Part shown: piece by piece, positions 1 through 6,049 of the stretch
Layout of the letters: each line of letters opens with the position of its first letter
Position numbering within the stretch: position 1 is the stretch's first letter
Source of the DNA: an uncultured Oscillospiraceae bacterium
Lineage (GTDB): Bacteria; Bacillota; Clostridia; Oscillospirales; Acutalibacteraceae
Direction of reading: 5' to 3'
NCBI GenBank assembly: GCA_900556765.1
Contig: USQH01000049.1
Coordinates: 1 to 9,604, forward strand
Length of the DNA stretch: 9,604 nt
Position numbers and translations under genes: made by a program
The notes under the pieces: model-generated
The model's database searches: none
What the model was told of the DNA's origin: nothing
What the model saw: the letters and a program-made list of their open reading frames with translations, nothing else

Positions 1-533
1 AGAGTCATTATAAAGCAGATTGATCCAACTGCACTTAATCCGATTGAAATTTGATATTTATGTTTCACCCAAAACACTGTTTCAAAATTTTGCAAGGCAA
101 GAGTCAATACTCCCATCAGTATTATCCCGAAAACAATAAACATATATGATATTTTGACATACAGTGCAACACTCGTCAGCGACATTAATGATACCTCTTT
201 TATAAAACCGTCGCCTCTTTGTCCGAAGAAAGGTAAGAAAAGAAACATGATCAAACTGCAATCAAGCAAACCGAAAACCAAATCTCTTATATGTGTTTCT
301 CTTTGTTTATTGTCTTCATCTGCGATTGCAAGAATCTCCTCGCTAGACAATAATTCGTCTATTGATACCGAAAAATACTTAGAAATCGCTTTTAACGACT
401 CTATATTTGGAACTCCTCTGCCGGATTCCCACTTTGAAACGGCTGTACGAGATACATAAAGTGCTTCTGCAAGTTCTTCCTGCGTAAGTCCTTTTTGTTT
501 TCTTAATTCTTGTAATTTTTCATTAAATTCCAT
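1..533 (-). CDS. XRE-family transcriptional regulator with membrane C-terminus (partial, runs off left edge)
   Basis: The minus strand is open from the ATG at 533 to base 1 without a stop, giving 177 full codons of a protein that continues outside the window. Residues 5-62 form a Cro/CI-type helix-turn-helix: LRKQKGLTQEELAEAL, then VSRTAVSKWESG, then the usual SLKAISKYFSVSIDELL. After a charged linker (about 63-83) there are hydrophobic stretches at about 85-103, 121-147 and from 160 onward, so it looks like a membrane-anchored XRE regulator, a common clostridial architecture. In the family the HTH binds operator DNA and the membrane part may sense a signal; the signal here is unknown. The start is supported by AAAGGGA about 9 nt upstream. 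It lies 141 bp downstream of the 167-residue membrane protein on the same strand; I see no terminator between them. It is AT-rich in base and codon use. Class is confident; target and signal are not known. Confidence 0.85.
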   Translation of the reverse strand, partial: MEFNEKLQELRKQKGLTQEELAEALYVSRTAVSKWESGRGVPNIESLKAISKYFSVSIDELLSSEEILAIADEDNKQRETHIRDLVFGLLDCSLIMFLFLPFFGQRGDGFIKEVSLMSLTSVALYVKISYMFIVFGIILMGVLTLALQNFETVFWVKHKYQISIGLSAVGSICFIMT

Positions 534-674
534 TATGGATATTCCCTTTGTACTTAGTTGCGCACATGTCTTTAGTGAGCAGTGAGCCGTCACGATTTGA
601 GACTGTCTGATTCCGGTACAACGTATAATGTTGCAGATTATGTTGAGCGATTAATAATAAAGATATCGGTTTGA
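534..674. other. Intergenic gap with short direct repeats, possible regulatory region of the XRE gene
   Basis: No gene is seen here. Two short repeat pairs stand out. AGTGAGC occurs twice back to back at 574-580 and 581-587. ATAATGTTG at 625-633 is followed by the near copy ATTATGTTG at 637-645, a 12-bp period that would put both copies on nearly the same helix face. Both lie upstream of the XRE start at 533, where an autoregulatory operator would be expected. I could not find a convincing -35/-10 pair for the minus strand. Chance occurrence cannot be excluded. Confidence 0.3.
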
Positions 675-1178
675 TTATGGCAGTATGTTAATGATTCCGG
701 CTACAACAAGTGCCGGTACTAAAAACATCAGTATTCCTCGTGCAAAAGAGTAAATGTGTACCTTTGGATTTCGATATAATTCCTTATCCGGTGCGCATGA
801 AAAACGAATACGAGGTGTATTTCTCCACCATAACAAATCAATGACTAACAAATCAAACAAATTTACTGTCTGACCCAATATTACAAAATAAAGGAATGTA
901 TCTATAAAGCCTTTAAATCCTATCGTGTATTTCAGTATTACGCCGACAATCAGAAATACAACTGTAAACAGAACCACATTGGATACAAACACCGTTGTCA
1001 TCTTAACATTCTTAGGTGCTAAAACCGACAATGTGGGATCCTTTTTTACAATTTCCTGCACTTCTTTCGGATAGGAACGAAATCCTTTCATATTCTTCTT
1101 ATCGTCACCTGTATTAAGATAACAGATAAGCCAGAACAAAAGGCAAAATCCAATAACTATACAAACTTTTATCATCAT
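675..1178 (-). CDS. Hypothetical four-helix integral membrane protein
   Basis: A 167-residue protein. I use the ATG at 1178, or the adjacent ATG at 1175, because a strong AAGGAG lies just before them (1188-1183); the longer frame up to 1226 has no ribosome binding site and would reach into the lysS terminator region. Hydrophobic segments lie at about 3-22, 61-83, 90-117 and 142-164. A lysine-rich soluble loop (about 24-60) follows the first helix, and a basic loop with WWRNTPRIRF lies between helices 3 and 4. Aspartates within or at the end of helix 3 (LFDLLVIDLLWW) are the only striking polar residues in the membrane. Small clostridial proteins of this shape are often labelled membrane protein or, loosely, ABC transporter permease, but no transporter signature is visible. 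It lies upstream of the XRE regulator on the same strand and shares its AT-rich composition. Function unknown. Confidence 0.75.
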   Translation of the reverse strand: MMIKVCIVIGFCLLFWLICYLNTGDDKKNMKGFRSYPKEVQEIVKKDPTLSVLAPKNVKMTTVFVSNVVLFTVVFLIVGVILKYTIGFKGFIDTFLYFVILGQTVNLFDLLVIDLLWWRNTPRIRFSCAPDKELYRNPKVHIYSFARGILMFLVPALVVAGIINILP

Positions 1179-1194
1179 ATATCTCCTTCGTAAT

Positions 1195-1206
1195 AAGTTT
1201 AAACTT
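1195..1206. repeat. Perfect 12-bp palindrome AAGTTTAAACTT
   Basis: A perfect palindrome lies between the lysS terminator and the ribosome binding site of the membrane-protein gene. Its position upstream of that gene would suit an operator, but in AT-rich sequence it may be chance. No supporting second copy is seen in the window. Confidence 0.3.
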
Positions 1207-1239
1207 TGAAAATGGGCAATCCGCAATCGGACTGCCCAT
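1205..1239 (-). terminator. Intrinsic terminator after lysS
   Basis: A 12-bp stem (1212-1223 with 1228-1239) and a 4-nt loop lie 8 bp past the lysS stop. On the minus-strand RNA the one non-Watson-Crick position is a G-U pair, whereas the plus-strand RNA would have an A-C mismatch, so the hairpin favours the minus strand. The U tail (UUUUCAAAGUUU) is short, so termination may be incomplete. Confidence 0.7.
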
Positions 1240-1247
1240 CTGTTTTA

Positions 1248-2744
1248 TTATTTATCAAGCGGCTTCATGGTGGGGAAGAGCAGAACGTCTCTGATAGATG
1301 CGGAGTCGGTCAGCAGCATGACCAGACGGTCGATGCCGAATCCGAGACCTCCCGTAGGAGGCATACCGTACTCGAGGGCAGTGACGTAGTCGTAATCGAC
1401 CTCGGCATTACACTCCGGCTCCTCAGCCTTCTTTGCGGCAACCTGACGCTCGAAGCGCTCCTTTTGATCAATTGGATCATTCAGCTCGCTGAACGCGTTG
1501 CCGAACTCGGTTGCATTGATGAAGTACTCAAAACGCTCGGTGAAAGCAGGATCGCTCGGCTTGCGCTTTGCGAGAGGGCTGTTTTCAACCGGATAGTCGT
1601 AAATGAATGTCGGCTGAATAAGCTTTTCCTCAACGAACGCGTCAAAGAACTCGGCAAGAACGGTGCCTTTCGTGGCATTTTCGGGCACGTCAACGTGCAT
1701 TTTCTTTGCACATTCGCGAGCCTGTTCGTCGGTCTCCCATTCGTAATAGTCACAGCCGGAATATTTCTTGACCGCCTCGACCATGGTCAGGCGTTCCCAG
1801 TGACCCATATCAATCTCGGTGCCCTGATACGTGATCTTGAGACTGCCGCAAATCTTCTCGGCAAGCATTTTATTCATTTCCTCGACAAGATCCATCATGC
1901 CCTGATAGTCGGTAAATGCCTGATACAGCTCGATAGTGGTAAACTCGGGATTGTGCTTTGTGTCCATGCCCTCGTTGCGGAAAATGCGTCCGACCTCGTA
2001 AACACGGTGCATACCGCCGACGATGAGCCGCTTTAGATACAACTCGGTCTCGATACGCAGGTACATATCCATATCAAGGGTATTGTGATGCGTCTTGAAC
2101 GGGCGGGCGGCGGCGCCGATTTCCAGCGGAACGAGGATAGGCGTGTCAACCTCGGTAAAGCCCTTGCCGTCAAGGTAAGCGCGTATTTCCTTAAGTATGC
2201 GAGAGCGCTTTTCAAATACTTCGCGCACATCGGGATTGACGATCAGGTCAACGTAACGCTGACGGTAACGCAGGTCGTTATCCTTAAGTCCGTGGAATTT
2301 CTCAGGCAGAGGCAACAGTGACTTTGCCAACAGCTCGATCGATTGAGTATGCACCGATATCTCGCCTGTTTTGGTCAGGAAAACAAATCCGGTCAGGCCG
2401 ACAATATCGCCGATATCCCACTTTTTGAATGCGGCGTACACATCTTCGCCGACATCGTCGCGGCGAATATACACCTGAATGTTGCCCTTGCTGTCCTGAA
2501 CGTTAAAGAAGCTCGCCTTGCCCATAATGCGGCGGCTCATGATACGGCCGGCGATACTGACCGTTTTTTCGTTATAGCTGTCAAAATCGGCTTTTATATC
2601 AGCAGTATAATCGGTAAAATCGTACTTTGTTTTTACGAAGGGGTCGTTGCCGTCGGCCTGCAAAGTTGCGAGCTTTTCGCGACGTATTCTCAGTACCTCG
2701 CCGAGTTCCTGTTCGGCAGCGGCGGTATCCTTAACTTCTTCCAT
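1248..2744 (-). CDS. lysS: Lysyl-tRNA synthetase, class II
   Basis: Cytosolic enzyme that charges tRNA-Lys with lysine using ATP. The 498-residue length from the ATG at 2744 is normal for bacterial LysRS. An N-terminal OB fold that binds the anticodon lies at about 61-140. The class II core shows motif 1 (about 172-205, ending in DTPILVP), motif 2 (VYEVGRIFRNEGM at 248-260, then KHNPEFTTIE) and motif 3 (GLGFGIDRL at 466-474, then the SIRDVLLFPTMKP end). One oddity: the stretch usually reading GGAxARPF reads IGAAARPF (209-216), and E232 and H246 sit where I recall Ala and Glu as common. Start choice is not fixed: the ribosome binding site AAAGGA (2762-2757) is 12 nt from ATG 2744, 9 nt from an in-frame TTG at 2747 and only 3 nt from an in-frame GTG at 2753. 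greA lies 71 bp upstream, with a terminator between. Confidence 0.97.
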   Translation of the reverse strand: MEEVKDTAAAEQELGEVLRIRREKLATLQADGNDPFVKTKYDFTDYTADIKADFDSYNEKTVSIAGRIMSRRIMGKASFFNVQDSKGNIQVYIRRDDVGEDVYAAFKKWDIGDIVGLTGFVFLTKTGEISVHTQSIELLAKSLLPLPEKFHGLKDNDLRYRQRYVDLIVNPDVREVFEKRSRILKEIRAYLDGKGFTEVDTPILVPLEIGAAARPFKTHHNTLDMDMYLRIETELYLKRLIVGGMHRVYEVGRIFRNEGMDTKHNPEFTTIELYQAFTDYQGMMDLVEEMNKMLAEKICGSLKITYQGTEIDMGHWERLTMVEAVKKYSGCDYYEWETDEQARECAKKMHVDVPENATKGTVLAEFFDAFVEEKLIQPTFIYDYPVENSPLAKRKPSDPAFTERFEYFINATEFGNAFSELNDPIDQKERFERQVAAKKAEEPECNAEVDYDYVTALEYGMPPTGGLGFGIDRLVMLLTDSASIRDVLLFPTMKPLDK

Positions 2745-2770
2745 CAATATCACACATCCTTTGTATTAAT

Positions 2771-2800
2771 AAAAAAGGCGGGTTTGTTTCAAAACCCGCC
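2771..2800 (-). terminator. Intrinsic terminator between greA and lysS
   Basis: A perfect 9-bp GC-rich stem (GGCGGGTTT with AAACCCGCC, 2777-2785 with 2792-2800) and a 6-nt loop are followed on the minus strand by six U residues (2776-2771). It starts 15 bp after the greA stop. It ends only 26 bp before the lysS ATG, so it separates greA from lysS and may set the read-through level into lysS. Confidence 0.9.
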
Positions 2801-2815
2801 CGAATGTAAATTTGC

Positions 2816-3289
2816 TTATCTGGAGATCGAAATTACCTTAAATTTGATCTCTCCGGCGGGAGCCTCGGCAACGACGGTCTGGCCGACCTTTGCACCTATA
2901 AGTGCTTTGCCAACGGGCGATTCGTCGGAAATAGTGCCGTTCATGGGGTCTGCCTCGGCGGAGCCGACGATAGTGTATTCAAGTTCCTCTTTCATCTCAA
3001 GGTCGCGTACTTTTACTTTGGAGCCGAGGTGAACCTTGGTTCCGTCGATAGCGCCCTCGTCGATGATAGTATAGTTTTTGAGCATGGCTTCCAGCTCGTT
3101 GATTCTTGCTTCGACCTTAGCCTGCTCGTTTTTCGCCTCGTCGTACTCGCTGTTTTCCGACAGGTCGCCGAAGGAGCGCGCAACTTTTATTTTTTCGGCT
3201 ACTTCTTTACGGGTAATGGTGGTAAGGGTTTCGTACTCGTTTTCCAGCTTTTTGAGACCCTCGGTGGTGAGAGTGATCGGTTTAGCCAT
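2816..3289 (-). CDS. greA: Transcription elongation factor GreA
   Basis: GreA enters the secondary channel of RNA polymerase and stimulates cleavage of backtracked RNA, rescuing stalled complexes. The protein is 157 residues from the ATG at 3289, the usual GreA length; the longer open frame up to 3427 covers the leader and has no GreA-like sequence. Residues 1-75 form the N-terminal coiled coil, with the acidic tip GDLSENSEYDEAK at 41-53; D42 and E45 match the acidic pair that positions the catalytic magnesium in the family. Residues 80-157 form the FKBP-like domain that docks on polymerase (SPVGKALIGAKVGQTV, then the end IKFKVISI). GGAAGG lies about 10 nt upstream of the start (rated on the minus strand). 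A consensus promoter and a structured leader precede it, and a strong terminator follows. The greA-lysS order is common in clostridia. Confidence 0.97.
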   Translation of the reverse strand: MAKPITLTTEGLKKLENEYETLTTITRKEVAEKIKVARSFGDLSENSEYDEAKNEQAKVEARINELEAMLKNYTIIDEGAIDGTKVHLGSKVKVRDLEMKEELEYTIVGSAEADPMNGTISDESPVGKALIGAKVGQTVVAEAPAGEIKFKVISISR

Positions 3290-3315
3290 GTGAATTTCGC
3301 CTTCCGTTTCTCCGC

Positions 3316-3377
3316 TGCGCCGGTAATAAAAAATAATGACGGCGCACGGCTGACGCGCAGAAAAATATTGCCGTGCG
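3316..3377 (-). promoter_or_regulatory. greA leader with two mutually exclusive hairpins
   Basis: Minus-strand RNA between the predicted start site (about 3430) and greA can fold an 8-bp stem CGCACGGC/GCCGTGCG (3377-3370 with 3350-3343). Alternatively it can fold a 7-bp stem TGCGCCG/CGGCGCA (3346-3340 with 3322-3316). The two share bases 3343-3346, so they cannot form together. A U-rich run (3338-3324) follows the first hairpin and forms the loop of the second. This is the layout of an attenuator or switch, but no ligand-binding core is recognised and folding energies were not computed. Confidence 0.4.
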
Positions 3378-3436
3378 GCGGTAAAATAAGCGTGTAATTT
3401 CGGCGGCAAAGGGTCACAAGCCACCATAATAGATAC

Positions 3437-3465
3437 ATTATAATAAATTCTCTATCGTATGTCAA
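3437..3465 (-). promoter_or_regulatory. Consensus sigmaA promoter for greA
   Basis: On the minus strand TTGACA (3465-3460) and TATAAT (3442-3437) are separated by exactly 17 bp, a full consensus match. The start site would be near 3430, giving a leader of about 140 nt before greA. The -35 box lies within the last codons of the upstream 257-residue gene, and that gene's stop codon is in the spacer. Confidence 0.9.
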
Positions 3466-4225
3466 GACAAATCCTGTGTGCGATAGCCTCCAGCGTATGC
3501 TTTTGTCCGTCGGCGATCATATGCTCGGCGGCAAGCGTTGCCATGCGGCGCGCGGAGCAGCATTCGTACAATGCGGCGGCGAAATCGACTTCGTCGACGC
3601 CTTCCGGACAGCCGTCGACGGCGGCTATACAACCGCGTTCGACGTGCCAAAACTCATTTTGCGGCGCAAAAATGCACTTATCGGCGCTGAAAACGCCGTA
3701 TCCGTCGGGCGAAATTACAACTCCGCATTTCTCGATGATGCCGTATCCGTCGCTGATGACGGGCGCCGCCCCAAACAGAGTGTAGCATCGGTTGGCGCAG
3801 AGGGAATAGGACTCTATGCTGTTTGTAATTATGTAAACCGCTTCGGCTATTGGCATCAGCCGTTCCGCAAAGCCGCAGTATTGACCGCTCGGATCAATAA
3901 ATGCGACCGATATATTCCGCTTGTACCGTGACGCGATGGACAGCACCGCAGCCGCCGAATTGAGCGACAGCAGCTTGCGGTAGCGGCCGCTGTCAAAGAG
4001 GTTAAGGCGGCAGCCGTGCGGCGGATCAATGCCCGCCTGACAGATGACAGGGCGGTCGCCGATTGCCTGTTCAAGTTTCCGTATATTTAATTGCCCTTTT
4101 TTTTTGCGTGCGCGTATCAGATCATAGCTGCCTCCGGCACATTCCCGTCTGATAACTATCGGGCGGCGGTAGGTCGGCGCGCCTTTCTGCCGTTTGCCGT
4201 TGTATATTGTTAAAGTGCAAAACAT
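3452..4225 (-). CDS. Hypothetical cysteine-rich cytosolic protein
   Basis: A 257-residue protein that I do not recognise. The ATG at 4225 is chosen because AGGAGGGG lies just upstream; the frame to 4300 has no better site. It has no signal peptide and no membrane helix. The N-terminal third is basic (KKKGQLNIRKLE, 41-52). The middle (about 89-160) alternates helix and strand in an alpha/beta manner (AAAVLSIASRY, NISVAFIDPSGQY, AVYIITNS) and contains CANRC at 133-137. Two DGYG motifs (149-152 and 174-177) flank a Val-Ile strand region. The C-terminal part ends in two helical stretches with a CC pair at 222-223. There are 14 cysteines in all (about 5%), unusually many, but their spacing fits no zinc-finger or iron-sulphur pattern I know. 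It is divergent from rarA and shares its strand with greA, whose promoter overlaps its 3' end. Real by ribosome binding site, length and composition; function unknown. Confidence 0.8.
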   Translation of the reverse strand: MFCTLTIYNGKRQKGAPTYRRPIVIRRECAGGSYDLIRARKKKGQLNIRKLEQAIGDRPVICQAGIDPPHGCRLNLFDSGRYRKLLSLNSAAAVLSIASRYKRNISVAFIDPSGQYCGFAERLMPIAEAVYIITNSIESYSLCANRCYTLFGAAPVISDGYGIIEKCGVVISPDGYGVFSADKCIFAPQNEFWHVERGCIAAVDGCPEGVDEVDFAAALYECCSARRMATLAAEHMIADGQKHTLEAIAHRICLDIR

Positions 4226-4245
4226 ATCATCCCCTCCTGCTGCCG

Positions 4246-4275
4246 ATAATATCCGTAAATGCATTTTCTTTACAA
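4246..4275 (-). promoter_or_regulatory. Possible promoter for the hypothetical gene at 3452-4225
   Basis: Minus-strand TTGTAA (4275-4270) and TATTAT (4251-4246) are 18 bp apart. The match is moderate and the implied leader very short (about 15 nt). It faces away from the rarA promoter within the 112-bp intergenic gap. Confidence 0.4.
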
Positions 4276-4283
4276 ATGATAAA

Positions 4284-4312
4284 TTTTGTAGTAAAATCAA
4301 TACGATTATAAT
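4284..4312 (+). promoter_or_regulatory. Possible promoter for the rarA operon
   Basis: A perfect TATAAT at 4307-4312 lies 25 bp upstream of the rarA ATG. The -35 region is weak (TTTTGT at 4284-4289 with a 17-bp spacer). This would leave a leader of about 20 nt carrying the strong AGGAGG at 4323-4328. Confidence 0.55.
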
Positions 4313-4337
4313 ATTTTTATGCAGGAGGTTGGATAGT

Positions 4338-5609
4338 ATGTCATCACCGCTTGCCGACCGAATGCGGCCGGCGACCCTTGACGATATGGTCGGACAGCAT
4401 CATCTGGTCGACGAGGGAAAGGCTTTGCGCCGTATTATCGAGAGCGGAAATGTGCCCAATCTGATATTCTACGGTCCGTCGGGCGTCGGAAAGACAACGC
4501 TTGCCCGTATTATTGCCGGACGCACCAACCGCAGTCTGCATATTCTGAACGGCACTACCGCGTCAACGCAGGATATTCGCGCCGTTATCGACGAGATAGG
4601 CACCTTTTCCGCTCTTGACGGAATACTGCTGTACCTTGACGAAATACAGTATTTTAATAAGCGTCAGCAGCAGAGTCTGCTTGAGCATATCGAAAACGGC
4701 AATATAACGCTTATCGCGTCCACGACCGAAAATCCGTATTTTTATATTTATAACGCCATTTTGTCGCGCTCGACCGTATTCGAATTCAAGCCGGTCGACG
4801 CTGCAGACATTGCCGCCGCTGTTCGCCGCGCCGTTTCCTTTTTGAGTAAGGAGCAAGGCAGAGAACTGAAGATCGAGGATGCGGCGGTCGAGCAGATATC
4901 CCAAAGCTGCGGCGGCGATGTAAGAAAGTCGCTTAATGCCGTTGAACTGTGCGCCGCCTGTGTTGCCGCCGATGAGCAACCGGTCATCACCGCCGATATA
5001 GCGGAGCAGCTTGCACAGCGCAGTGCAATGCGGTATGACCGCGACGGCGACGCCCATTACGACATATTCTCGGCGTTTCAAAAATCCATGCGCGGCTCCG
5101 ATCCTAATGCGGCACTGCATTACCTGTCGCGACTGCTGGAAGCAGGCGACCTGCCCGGAGCGTGCCGCCGCCTGCTCGTCACTGCCTGCGAGGACGTGGG
5201 GCTTGCTTATCCGCAGATAATCCCGATAGTCAAGGCGTGTGTTGACTCGGCTTTTCAGCTCGGACTGCCGGAGGCGCGCATACCGCTTGCCGATGCGGTA
5301 ATAATGGTAGCGACGGCACCGAAATCCAATTCCGGCATATGCGCCGTCGATGCCGCTCTTGCCGATGTTCGTGCGGGACATTCGGGACCGATACCCGACA
5401 GTCTGCGCGACGGGCATTATTCGGGCGCGCAAAAGATGGGACATGCAAAAGGCTATGTTTATCCTCATCCGTATCCTAATCATTACTATGAGCAGCAGTA
5501 TTTGCCCGACGAGATCAAGAACGCCGAATATTACAGGTTCGGTGATAATAAGAATGAACAGGCGTTTAAGGCATATTGGGACGCCGTCAAGCGTGGTAAA
5601 AAGGAGTAG
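4338..5609 (+). CDS. rarA: Replication-associated recombination protein A (RarA/MgsA family AAA+ ATPase)
   Basis: RarA is a clamp-loader-like AAA+ ATPase that acts at stalled replication forks and single-strand DNA ends. The protein is 423 residues from the ATG at 4338, chosen for AGGAGG 9 nt upstream; the frame open from 4194 lacks a site. The AAA+ module is complete: Walker A GPSGVGKTT (46-54), Walker B ILLYLDEI (96-103), the family hallmark FNKRQQ, sensor 1 with TTENPYF (119-125), arginine finger SRS (143-145) and a sensor 2 arginine in GGDVRKSLN (R196). The C-terminal tetramerisation domain carries the RarA signatures DGDAHYD, SAFQKSMRGSDP, EDVGLA, LGLPEARIPLA, APKSN, AALADVR and YPHPYPNHYYEQQYLPDE. 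The P-loop reads SGVGK where PGTGK is usual, which keeps all the essential residues. The stop is 5 bp before the next ATG, and its last codons provide that gene's AAGGAG. Highly confident. Confidence 0.95.
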   Translation: MSSPLADRMRPATLDDMVGQHHLVDEGKALRRIIESGNVPNLIFYGPSGVGKTTLARIIAGRTNRSLHILNGTTASTQDIRAVIDEIGTFSALDGILLYLDEIQYFNKRQQQSLLEHIENGNITLIASTTENPYFYIYNAILSRSTVFEFKPVDAADIAAAVRRAVSFLSKEQGRELKIEDAAVEQISQSCGGDVRKSLNAVELCAACVAADEQPVITADIAEQLAQRSAMRYDRDGDAHYDIFSAFQKSMRGSDPNAALHYLSRLLEAGDLPGACRRLLVTACEDVGLAYPQIIPIVKACVDSAFQLGLPEARIPLADAVIMVATAPKSNSGICAVDAALADVRAGHSGPIPDSLRDGHYSGAQKMGHAKGYVYPHPYPNHYYEQQYLPDEIKNAEYYRFGDNKNEQAFKAYWDAVKRGKKE

Positions 5610-5614
5610 ACGAA

Positions 5615-6049
5615 ATGCACATCGAGGTATCAAGAAAACTGATATCCACCCTGCGGGTGTGGGTATGCCTCGCTTTGGCGCTGATAGCTTTCGTATGCGG
5701 CATTGTCTCCATTTTTTCCTCCGTTGTCGCAATAGCCGTAATGACGCTTGCGGTTGCGGCGTCGGCATTCGCCTCGTTTTACTATATACCGCGGCTGTGG
5801 CAGTCGTACGATATTGAGGTTACCGAAAACGCGCTTATAATTTCCCGCGGTGTATATATTCGCCGTAGGTATATTATGCCGTGCCCGCGTATGATATATT
5901 TTGAACGCACACAAACCATACTCGACCGTTTTTTCGGCGTTTTTTCGGTGCGTATTCACGCCGCCCGCGCGCGGCTGACCGTCATCGGACTGGAACGGAA
6001 CGAGGCAATGCGTCTGACGGCGCTTTTGTCGGGAGAGAGTGAGCTATGA
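5615..6049 (+). CDS. Bacterial PH-domain (bPH2) membrane protein, YdbS-like
   Basis: A 144-residue membrane protein. Two hydrophobic helices (about 13-31 and 36-58) are followed by a cytosolic bacterial pleckstrin-homology domain of the DUF304/bPH2 type. The domain runs from about 61 to 139 and shows the usual pattern: YDIEVTENALIISRGV, then RRRYIMPCPRMIYFERTQTILDRFFGVFSVRIHAA. That run of basic residues, the RTQ and the FGVFSVRIHAA stretch are typical of YdbS proteins. It is coupled to its neighbours: AAGGAG (5601-5606) overlaps the end of rarA, and its TGA overlaps the ATG of the next gene in ATGA. In Bacillus subtilis the ydbS-ydbT pair belongs to the sigmaW envelope-stress regulon and has been linked to resistance to antimicrobial peptides of other bacilli; whether this holds here is inference. 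Family call is good; function unknown. Confidence 0.85.
   Translation: MHIEVSRKLISTLRVWVCLALALIAFVCGIVSIFSSVVAIAVMTLAVAASAFASFYYIPRLWQSYDIEVTENALIISRGVYIRRRYIMPCPRMIYFERTQTILDRFFGVFSVRIHAARARLTVIGLERNEAMRLTALLSGESEL

Noticed and set aside
154..459. Plus-strand open frame of 101 codons at the left end
   Set aside because: It is antisense to the helix-turn-helix gene, whose domain match is clear.
1206..2036. Open frame of 276 codons on the plus strand opposite lysS
   Set aside because: Antisense to the conserved C-terminal half of LysRS and running through the lysS terminator, with no ribosome binding site.
2343..3032. Plus-strand open frame of 229 codons spanning the lysS start and greA
   Set aside because: It is antisense to both the LysRS N-terminus and the GreA C-terminus and crosses their terminator.
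3476..3931. Plus-strand open frame of 151 codons within the hypothetical gene at 3452-4225
   Set aside because: No ribosome binding site. The minus-strand frame has a strong site, a proper start and a full length, so it was preferred.
4473..4499. RarA P-loop reading SGVGK as a possible defect
   Set aside because: Gly, Lys and Thr of Walker A are all kept, and the other AAA+ motifs are complete.
4563..5768. Open frame of 401 codons on the minus strand opposite rarA
   Set aside because: It is fully antisense to a well-supported rarA, has no ribosome binding site, and its protein shows no family features. It arises from codon bias of the true gene.
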